DNA from: a virus
Virus record (IMG/VR): IMGVR_UViG_3300009593_000120
Coordinates: 1-24,182 of that record
Length of the DNA stretch: 24,182 bases
Direction: 5' to 3' (one strand)
In this document: piece by piece, positions 7,895 through 13,566 of the stretch
Position numbering within the stretch: the stretch's first letter is position 1
How the letters are laid out: each line of letters begins with the position of its first letter
Notes under the pieces: model-generated
Database searches by the model: none
What the model was told of the DNA's origin: nothing
The model's input: only the letters and a program-made list of their open reading frames with translations
Position numbers and translations under genes: made by a program

Positions 7895-8254
7895 ATGAAT
7901 GCTGAAATAAGGCCATTATGTGTAGAATGTAAAACGAATCCTAGAGCCATGGGATATCGCAAAGGCACTAAAATATACTGGCGTAAGCGATGTGATGCTT
8001 GTTTACGTAAAAAGAAGAATCTTAAAATAGGTGGTGTAACACCACTACAACGTTCTGGATATAGCAAAAAACGTAAGTGTGAACTGTGCGGATTTAAAGC
8101 ACGTGAGCAAATACAATTAGATGTATTGTTCATTGATGGTAACAGAAACAATACTGTAGATACTAATTTAAAAACTGTATGTGCTAATTGTCAGCGGTTA
8201 GCCAGTGTTAAGCGGCTTCGATGGTCTGTGGGCGATCTTGAAGTTGACGGATAA
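7895..8254 (+). CDS. Zinc-binding HNH-like protein with degenerate active site
   Basis: 119 residues with two four-cysteine sets: C9-x2-C12 with C33-x2-C36, and C62-x2-C65 with C96-x2-C99. Between C65 and C96 runs LDVLFIDGNRNNTVDTNLKT, which follows the HNH pattern (HHIDGNRxNNxxxNLxxLC) but has Leu-Phe where the catalytic histidines are expected. Homologues occur in marine T4-like phages near structural genes. I infer a zinc-binding fold that binds nucleic acid or protein rather than a working nuclease. It is read opposite to gp18, from its own late-type box, and its last 47 bases overlap the 3' end of the dNMP kinase gene on the other strand. The basic content (many K and R) fits nucleic-acid contact. 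Confidence 0.8.
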   Translation: MNAEIRPLCVECKTNPRAMGYRKGTKIYWRKRCDACLRKKKNLKIGGVTPLQRSGYSKKRKCELCGFKAREQIQLDVLFIDGNRNNTVDTNLKTVCANCQRLASVKRLRWSVGDLEVDG

Positions 8255-8804
8255 TATTGTCTATATTGTCGTTTAATTCATCTAGAGTACCGTTGTTATT
8301 AATAGTGTAATCAAATTCAGCACTCATCCAATCCCATTCAGATTTATGTCGTCCGTTTGCAGACATCCATTCTTGTGTAGGTAATTCTCCTCTTTTAACT
8401 AGTATAATAATACCTTTATTTTCACGTATAGTTTTAATTTCGTTCATAAATCTAGTATCCGAAATTACTGTATTGTCGCCTTTGTATCTTGCAATAACAG
8501 AATCAATCCATATTGCATCATGCATATTTTGACGCATAACTTCTGTACCAAAGTGTTGCAATACCCAACGAGGAGTTACTTCTTTTCCAAATTTTTTAGT
8601 CCAAAATTCATCAGGTTTTTCACGCCATGCTCTGCTTTCTTTAGTGTTACCTTCAAGCATTTCTCTATTCCAGTCAAAAATAGAACTAACTGCATCTTTT
8701 AAACTTTTAGCGAATGAATCTCTTTTATAATTGTGATGTGTAACCAGTCTTTCTGCGACTGTATCTTTTCCTGAACCTATTAAACCACAAATACCTATAA
8801 GCAT
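8208..8804 (-). CDS. gp1: Deoxynucleoside monophosphate kinase (T4 gp1-like)
   Basis: 198 residues (T4 gp1 is 241). The enzyme phosphorylates dNMPs to dNDPs using ATP, supplying precursors for phage DNA synthesis. The Walker A loop is G7-L-I-G-S-G-K13-D-T near the start, followed by the helix TVAERLV. The text FGTEVMRQ, then ISDTRFMNE and IIILVKRGE, matches the P-loop kinase family of gp1. The start at 8804 is fixed by a sigma70-like promoter whose -10 lies 6 bases upstream; there is no Shine-Dalgarno. It is an enzyme gene placed between structural genes, and the promoter type differs from theirs, so it is probably expressed earlier. Its 3' end overlaps the plus-strand zinc-binding gene by 47 bases. 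Confidence 0.9.
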   Translation of the reverse strand: MLIGICGLIGSGKDTVAERLVTHHNYKRDSFAKSLKDAVSSIFDWNREMLEGNTKESRAWREKPDEFWTKKFGKEVTPRWVLQHFGTEVMRQNMHDAIWIDSVIARYKGDNTVISDTRFMNEIKTIRENKGIIILVKRGELPTQEWMSANGRHKSEWDWMSAEFDYTINNNGTLDELNDNIDNIIRQLQDRPQTIEAA

Positions 8805-8810
8805 TTGTAC

Positions 8811-8839
8811 AGTATACTATCTTTTTATTCTTTTTGCAA
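8811..8839 (-). promoter_or_regulatory. Sigma70-like promoter for dNMP kinase
   Basis: On the minus strand TTGCAA (8839-8834), a 17-base spacer, and TATACT (8816-8811) form a near-consensus host-type promoter. TATACT lies 6 bases before the ATG, so the expected start is the A of the ATG and the mRNA would be leaderless. It overlaps the end of the upstream 67-residue gene. Confidence 0.75.
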
Positions 8840-9020
8840 TCTCTTCTTTTGCTTCTTGTACAGCACCTAAAACTTGTCTTCTTAGGTGTGGATCGTGTTT
8901 GGCTCTTTGAGCATCGTTTTCTAAATGCTTTACCATATGTTCTAATTCATCAGGTCTTAGATCACTGTAACGTCTGCAACGTTCTTCTCCTGAATCTACA
9001 TTTACACTTACTTTAGGCAT
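8817..9020 (-). CDS. Small charged protein, function unknown
   Basis: 67 residues, rich in charged amino acids (H, K, R, E, D), with no cysteine pair: the single cysteine is in EERCRRYSDL. From about residue 22 it is predicted to be nearly all helix, with PDELEHMVKHLENDAQ and then VLGAVQEAKEEIAKR, perhaps a helical hairpin. A box TTTAAATA ends 8 bases before the ATG and no Shine-Dalgarno is visible. It lies between gp13 and dNMP kinase and its stop codon abuts the -10 of the latter. I do not recognise the family. The frame is plausible from promoter placement and tight packing, but it is short enough that translation should be shown. Confidence 0.6.
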   Translation of the reverse strand: MPKVSVNVDSGEERCRRYSDLRPDELEHMVKHLENDAQRAKHDPHLRRQVLGAVQEAKEEIAKRIKR

Positions 9021-9028
9021 AGTGTTAG

Positions 9029-9036
9029 TATTTAAA
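9029..9036 (-). promoter_or_regulatory. Late-type promoter box TTTAAATA
   Basis: TTTAAATA on the minus strand, 8 bases before the ATG at 9020. It fits the spacing class of the other short-leader genes but has T instead of A at the second variable position, so it is among the weaker members. Confidence 0.45.
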
Positions 9037-9052
9037 AAAGTTTGATAATGAA

Positions 9053-9814
9053 TTAACCTATAACAAAACTATGTGGTGTTCCACCGTCTGCAAAATCGTT
9101 AATTTCTGCATCAAGTTTTTCCATCATTGCTAGGCCTTCTGCTTTCAAGGCGTCACCGTTAAGTGTTGTACCACCTTGTGGTCCAGCAATAGTACTAAAT
9201 TTACCTCTTGCTTCTCCTAGCATTACTTTTGAAACTGCAAGAGTGTAATCTCTAATCCATGGTTTAGAATAGATATCTTTGAATAGTGTTATGTCTGGTC
9301 TATAATTGTCAGTGTGCATTAGTATAGTTTCGTCGTCTGCTCTTGGTCTTTGTGTAATAGTAAGTTTCTTGGTTGCTACGTCCCAATGAAATTGAATAAA
9401 AGATCCAAATAATTTTCCTACTAATTCCTGGTATGATGCAAAAGCAAAATATGTAGCAAGTCCACCTGTTGCTCCTGCTCTTAACAAATACGTATTTGTG
9501 TATGCAAGGTTAAATGGTTCAAACAATGTTCCACCTTCTCCGCCTTCGGTTCTTGAACCTACTGTTCTTCTAAATAACTTTCTTACGTTAATTACTTCAT
9601 CTGGTAAAATGTAAGTATTTTGGTTTTTCTTTAGTGTTAGAAAAGCATACGATTCTTCAACAGCATTAGACGATCTTTGTCTATATCTGTTTATTGCTCT
9701 TTCTAAAGCAGTCTGATAATGTTTAGGATCTAATTCAACGTCAATCATACCTTCACCTAGGTTGTTTTTAACGTAATCAAATACCTCTTGTTGACCTGTT
9801 TGTAATTCTGACAT
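9053..9814 (-). CDS. gp13: Neck protein gp13
   Basis: 253 residues from the start chosen here (MSELQTGQQEVFDYV). gp13 with gp14 closes the filled head and forms the neck where the tail attaches. Recognisable text includes ALERAINRYRQRSSNAVEES, then TLFEPFNLAYTNTYLL, LATYFAFASYQELVGK, and ARGKFSTIAGPQGGTTLNGD near the C-terminus, which ends in FVIG; these match marine T4-like gp13. An ATG further upstream at 9865 would add 17 residues, but that stretch contains the late box GGTAAATA (9820-9827), which ends 5 bases before the 9814 ATG, so I reject it. No Shine-Dalgarno is seen. gp14 starts in the opposite direction only 44 bases away. Confidence 0.87.
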   Translation of the reverse strand: MSELQTGQQEVFDYVKNNLGEGMIDVELDPKHYQTALERAINRYRQRSSNAVEESYAFLTLKKNQNTYILPDEVINVRKLFRRTVGSRTEGGEGGTLFEPFNLAYTNTYLLRAGATGGLATYFAFASYQELVGKLFGSFIQFHWDVATKKLTITQRPRADDETILMHTDNYRPDITLFKDIYSKPWIRDYTLAVSKVMLGEARGKFSTIAGPQGGTTLNGDALKAEGLAMMEKLDAEINDFADGGTPHSFVIG

Positions 9815-9819
9815 ATACA

Positions 9820-9827
9820 TATTTACC
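9820..9827 (-). promoter_or_regulatory. Late-type promoter box GGTAAATA for gp13
   Basis: GGTAAATA on the minus strand ends 5 bases before the gp13 ATG at 9814 and sets that start. The same octamer precedes the gene at 18175. Only 15 bases separate it from the opposite-facing gp14 box. Confidence 0.65.
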
Positions 9828-9842
9828 ACATGGTTCGCTTTC

Positions 9843-9850
9843 AATAAATA
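9843..9850 (+). promoter_or_regulatory. Late-type promoter box AATAAATA for gp14
   Basis: AATAAATA on the plus strand ends 8 bases before the ATG at 9859. An ATG at 9850 overlaps the box itself and is therefore unlikely to be used. Confidence 0.65.
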
Positions 9851-9858
9851 TGTGTGAT

Positions 9859-11028
9859 ATGCCAAGATTATCTTTATTCAAACCAGAAAAAGGAAACGAT
9901 TACAAATTTCACGATCGTAACATAAATGAGATGTTTCAGGTCGGCGGAACTGATCTAAATATTCACAAGTATTTAGGCCCGTATGACCAAGGAGACCTGC
10001 AAAAAGACGGAAATGCTTCTCCAACTCAACCTAATTATGCTGGTAGCGAAATTAACGAATTAACAATTCAAGATTTATTATTTTTAGAAAACAGAGATAG
10101 AAAATATTCGCCTGATGTTTACACAATTAGGGGAATTTATAACGTACAAGATGCTGATTTTAATTTGTCTCAATTTGGAATGTTTTTGCAAAATGATACA
10201 TTATTTTTAACAGTTCATTTAAATGATACAGTTGAAAGATTAGGTAGAAAACCAATGAGTGGTGATGTTATAGAATTCCCTCATATGAAAGACGATTTTT
10301 CTTTAGATAAAAATATACCAATTGCATTAAAAAGATTTTATGTTGTAGAAGATGTAAACAGAGCGGCAGAAGGATTTAGTCAAACTTGGTGGCCACATCT
10401 ATTAAGATTAAAAATGAAAACGTTAGTAGATTCACAAGAATTTAAAGATATATTAGGTGATGCAACAGAAACTGGATCTCTTGCAAGTTATATGAGTTCG
10501 TTTAACAAAGAAAAAGAAATAAACGATGCAATAGTAAATCAAGCAGAAACAGATGCACCTAAATCAGGATTTAATTATAAGCAATATTATGTAACTCCTA
10601 TAGATGAAAAAGGTAATGTGAGATTAGATAATGTTAATAATAAAACAGATAGAGTATCTAATGACAAACCTATTAATTCAACAATAGATACACCGGCAAG
10701 TTCGTCTTATGGATTTTATTATGACGGCGATGGCCTTGCACCAAACGGTTATCCAACAGGTTTTGGTACTTCGTTTCCAACAGTTAATAGAAACAAAGGT
10801 GATTATTTCTTAAGAACAGACTTTTTACCTAATAGATTATTCCGTTATGACGGTGCAAGATGGATTAAAGTAGAAGATTCTATTAGATTAACAACAACAA
10901 ATAACGATACAAGAAAGAACTTTAAAACACAGTTTACTAATACATCAGGAACAAAAACTATTAATGGTTTAACTGTTGAACAAAGACAGTCATTATCAGA
11001 TGCATTAAAACCAAAGGCTGACAATTAA
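9859..11028 (+). CDS. gp14: Neck protein gp14
   Basis: 389 residues from the chosen start MPRLSLFKPEKGNDYKFHDR. gp14 binds gp13 at the portal side of the head to make the tail-attachment site. The N-terminal half has the family signatures ITELYQVGGT-like text (INEMFQVGGTDLNIHKY), QDLLFLENRDRKYSPDVY, NVQDADFNLSQFGMFL and MSGDVIEFPHM, all typical of marine T4-like gp14. A C-terminal beta module at about 10798-10878 reads GDYFLRTDFLPNRLFRYDG and then ARWIKVED, similar to modules in sheath and stabiliser proteins. It is longer than T4 gp14 (256). The stop overlaps the gp15 start (TAATG). Unlike T4, gp13 lies on the opposite strand. Confidence 0.87.
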   Translation: MPRLSLFKPEKGNDYKFHDRNINEMFQVGGTDLNIHKYLGPYDQGDLQKDGNASPTQPNYAGSEINELTIQDLLFLENRDRKYSPDVYTIRGIYNVQDADFNLSQFGMFLQNDTLFLTVHLNDTVERLGRKPMSGDVIEFPHMKDDFSLDKNIPIALKRFYVVEDVNRAAEGFSQTWWPHLLRLKMKTLVDSQEFKDILGDATETGSLASYMSSFNKEKEINDAIVNQAETDAPKSGFNYKQYYVTPIDEKGNVRLDNVNNKTDRVSNDKPINSTIDTPASSSYGFYYDGDGLAPNGYPTGFGTSFPTVNRNKGDYFLRTDFLPNRLFRYDGARWIKVEDSIRLTTTNNDTRKNFKTQFTNTSGTKTINGLTVEQRQSLSDALKPKADN

Positions 11029-12470
11029 TGCTACATTTTTACGAAGGACAGGTTAGAAAATTTGTAACTCAATTTATTAGAGTATTGAGTAATTTTTCTA
11101 TTGAACAAGGTAAAGGCAAAAACGGAGAAGTTAATCTACGTCAAGTTCCGGTAATTTACGGAGATATGACAAGGCAAGTAGCAAATATTATTAAAAATAA
11201 TTCAGAAAACTTTTTACAATCTGCACCAAGAATAGCGGCATACATTTCAGGTTTAGAATATGATAGAGAAAGAATGCAAAATCCTTATCATATTGAGAAA
11301 CAACATTTAAAAGAAAGACATTACGACGAAACTACAAAGCAGTACACAAATAAATTAGGAGCAGGATACACAGTACAAAAAATAATGCCATCTCCTTTTA
11401 GATTAAATGTTACAGCAGATATATTTTCAACAAATACAGATATGAAATTACAAATTTTAGAACAAATTTTATACCTATTCAATCCAGATTTTGAAATACA
11501 AAAAACGGACAATTACATTGATTGGACAAGTTTAAGTTATATTGAACTAACAGGCATAACTTTTAGTTCTAGAACAATACCAATCGGTGCTGATACAGAA
11601 ATAGATGTTGCAACTATGCAATTTTCTATGCCAATATGGTTATCTCCGCCTGTTAAAGTTTCTAAATTGGGTGTAATACAAAAAATTATTATGAGCATTT
11701 ACGATGATGCAGGCACAGGTGCTATGAATAAAGGATTAATTGATGGATCGTTAATATCGAGAAGTTATGTTACTCCAAAACAATATCATGTATTACTAAC
11801 AGGAAACCAATTAAGACTGTTAGGAACAACAGGAGATAATGCAAAAACAGGTGGCGACGGTTATCATACAAATGTTGATCATGGCAATAAATTAGATGCA
11901 TTTACTACATATGGTCCACCATTAAATTGGAACATAATATTAAACCAATATGGACAAATAACAAACGGTGTTTCTCAAATAAAATTACAAACGCCAGAAG
12001 GAAAAGAAATTGTAGGAACAATAGCAACATCAACACTAGATGATTCTATTTTAATGTTTAATATTGATAGCGATACTATTCCTGCAAACACACCAGCATT
12101 ACCAAATGTTACTAAAATAGTAAATCCATTAACTTTTGATCCTGGTACTAGTGTACCAAATGGTACAAGATACTTGCTTGTTGATAATTTAGGTGACTCA
12201 ACAACTGCTTGGGGAGATGTAGAAGCAAGTACAAATGACATTATTCAATATAATTCAAGTACATCAAAATGGTCAGTAGTTTTTGATGCATCAAATCCAG
12301 ATTCAACACAACATTATATCACTAATTTAAACACAGGTATACAATACAAATGGAATGGTATTGAATGGTTAAAATCTTACGAAGGTGTTTATATTGCTGG
12401 TAAATGGACTATGGTGTTAGATGGCGGAAGTACACCATATGATCCAAGTACTGACGTTAATAATCCATAG
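11028..12470 (+). CDS. gp15: Tail sheath stabiliser gp15, C-terminally extended
   Basis: 480 residues against 272 in T4. gp15 caps the sheath and tube and joins the finished tail to the neck. The N-terminal 215 residues match the T4 plan: an aromatic start (HFYEGQVRKFVTQF), LRQVPVIYGD, a long helix with PRIAAYISGLEYDRERM, then PSPFRLNVTADIFSTN, LEQILYLFNPDF and MPIWLSPPVK, corresponding to RVPITYAS, PSPIKMIYEL, EQILPYFQPHF and YPPV in T4. The C-terminal roughly 250 residues are an added beta-rich region with tryptophan units (SSTSKWSVVFD, YKWNGIEWLK, AGKWTMVLDG). It is translationally coupled to gp14; an AAAGG sequence lies 8 to 10 bases upstream. It ends just before the Nudix promoter. Confidence 0.87.
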   Translation: MLHFYEGQVRKFVTQFIRVLSNFSIEQGKGKNGEVNLRQVPVIYGDMTRQVANIIKNNSENFLQSAPRIAAYISGLEYDRERMQNPYHIEKQHLKERHYDETTKQYTNKLGAGYTVQKIMPSPFRLNVTADIFSTNTDMKLQILEQILYLFNPDFEIQKTDNYIDWTSLSYIELTGITFSSRTIPIGADTEIDVATMQFSMPIWLSPPVKVSKLGVIQKIIMSIYDDAGTGAMNKGLIDGSLISRSYVTPKQYHVLLTGNQLRLLGTTGDNAKTGGDGYHTNVDHGNKLDAFTTYGPPLNWNIILNQYGQITNGVSQIKLQTPEGKEIVGTIATSTLDDSILMFNIDSDTIPANTPALPNVTKIVNPLTFDPGTSVPNGTRYLLVDNLGDSTTAWGDVEASTNDIIQYNSSTSKWSVVFDASNPDSTQHYITNLNTGIQYKWNGIEWLKSYEGVYIAGKWTMVLDGGSTPYDPSTDVNNP

Positions 12471-12487
12471 ACTTAAAAAAATAATCT

Positions 12488-12496
12488 TGCTATAAT
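12488..12496 (+). promoter_or_regulatory. Extended -10 promoter for Nudix gene
   Basis: TGC-TATAAT (TATAAT at 12491-12496) is a consensus -10 with an extended -10 TG. The -35 is weak (TAGACT at a 17-base spacing). It lies 6 bases before the ATG, so the transcript should start at the ATG. Confidence 0.7.
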
Positions 12497-12502
12497 ACAA
12501 GT

Positions 12503-12934
12503 ATGTCTCCAACTAATATAATATGTTCAGGTGCATTGTTTTATTCAACAAGCACAAGAAGGTTTTTGTTCTTACAAAGAACAGATGACAAAACAAAAGG
12601 ACTCTGGGGATTATGTGGTGGAATGGCAAAGTTTCATGAATCTGCATTCGAAGGTTTACAAAGAGAAATTGCAGAAGAAGTTGGTAGTATACCGCCTATC
12701 AAAAAAACTATTCCGTTAGAATTGTTTACTTCAAACGATCAAAAATTTACTTTTAACACTTACTTAATTGCAGTTGAAAACGAATTTATTCCTAAATTAA
12801 ACAAAGAGCATTCAGGTTATTGTTGGACTTCGTTTGAATGTTGGCCTAAAAATTTACACGCAGGATTGAAAAATACTCTTAACAATAAAAGTATAAAAGG
12901 TAAGTTACAAACTATATTAGATTTAATAGTCTAA
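12503..12934 (+). CDS. Nudix hydrolase
   Basis: 143 residues. The complete Nudix box spans residues 40-62: G40-x5-E46-x7-R54-E55-I56-x-E58-E59-x-G61, read in GGMAKFHE and then QREIAEEVGS. These glutamates bind the metal that cleaves nucleoside-diphosphate-linked substrates. The substrate cannot be told from sequence: oxidised dNTPs, ADP-ribose, ppGpp-like molecules or capped RNA 5' ends are all open. The N-terminal strand NIICSGALFYSTSTRRFLFL is typical of the fold. It has its own sigma70-like promoter and no Shine-Dalgarno. It follows gp15 by 32 bases and its stop overlaps by 3 bases the stop of the convergent fibre gene at 12931. Marine T4-like phages often carry such a gene. Confidence 0.93.
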   Translation: MSPTNIICSGALFYSTSTRRFLFLQRTDDKTKGLWGLCGGMAKFHESAFEGLQREIAEEVGSIPPIKKTIPLELFTSNDQKFTFNTYLIAVENEFIPKLNKEHSGYCWTSFECWPKNLHAGLKNTLNNKSIKGKLQTILDLIV

Positions 12935-13566
12935 CCAGCACTAATTTTTACAGTACCGTTATCGTTCCAAAGTTGTCCAGCATTGTTAGGATCACTTGTA
13001 GGCAAGTCAGACGCCATTACTTTACCTGATTCGTTAACCATTACTTCACCGCTTTGATCAGGAAATACAATATCTCTTCTTGCAGTAGCATTGGTGCCAT
13101 ATAATCTTGTTTTTTTATATCCTGTTGTTTGTAACATTAAAGGTTTGTCTACGTGAACAAGTACTCCGTCGTTCTGTACAACCAACATTGACTTATGTTG
13201 TCCGCCGACTCTTATTGTAAATGTTAAGTTAGAATCGTCAGTGCCTTTTTTTGCGTCTTTAATTACTGAATGAATACTTGCATATCTGATTTGTTCACCG
13301 TTATCATTCATGCCTTTCCATTGTATTTTTCCTAGTTGATCACCTTGTGCTGGACTAGTAGAATCTCTATGAAACGTCATATGAGGACCGGCGGCAGAAG
13401 TATCTGCTTTAGTGATCATCAATATATTATTTTCACTAGTAGATGTATTTTTTACAACAAGTTTTTGTAATACTTGTTTTTTGTGAAAATCACTATCTTT
13501 ATCCGTTACTGGTTTATTATCAGAATCGGAATCTTCTACCTTCATTAAACTATAATACTTTGGCAT
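12931..13566 (-). CDS. Small fibre-type structural protein sharing a module with its upstream neighbour
   Basis: 211 residues. Residues about 40-131 (NTSTSENNILMITK, then AGPHMTFHRDSTSPAQGDQ and LGKIQWKGMNDN) align by eye with residues about 952-1050 of the 1147-residue protein immediately upstream (NTSTSDALLVTTTE, AGPVISLKRNSSSPADAD, LGQIKFKGENDN). The C-terminus ends LPTSDPNNAGQLWNDNG and TVKISAG, a tail-end common in marine phage fibre proteins. The start overlaps the upstream stop (TAATG) and has a strong AAGGAGG site, so it is coupled to the 1147-residue gene. I infer a partner or terminal piece of the same fibre. No enzyme motif is seen. It ends convergently with the Nudix gene. Confidence 0.75.
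   Translation of the reverse strand: MPKYYSLMKVEDSDSDNKPVTDKDSDFHKKQVLQKLVVKNTSTSENNILMITKADTSAAGPHMTFHRDSTSPAQGDQLGKIQWKGMNDNGEQIRYASIHSVIKDAKKGTDDSNLTFTIRVGGQHKSMLVVQNDGVLVHVDKPLMLQTTGYKKTRLYGTNATARRDIVFPDQSGEVMVNESGKVMASDLPTSDPNNAGQLWNDNGTVKISAG
13174..13449 (-). repeat. Module shared with the large fibre gene (copy 2)
   Basis: Encodes residues about 40-131 of the 211-residue protein and matches the region at 13860-14156 in protein sequence. The DNA has diverged, so the duplication is not recent. Confidence 0.75.

Noticed and set aside
7870-8151. Minus-strand open frame opposite the zinc-binding protein
   Set aside because: The plus-strand frame has paired cysteine motifs and an appropriate promoter; the minus frame has no recognisable features.
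9850-9858. gp14 start at 9850 (MCDMPRL)
   Set aside because: This ATG overlaps the AATAAATA promoter box; the ATG at 9859 fits promoter spacing and family start.
9815-9865. Longer N-terminus for gp13 (start at 9865)
   Set aside because: The extra 17 codons contain the late-type box and the divergent gp14 start; the protein family begins near MSELQ.
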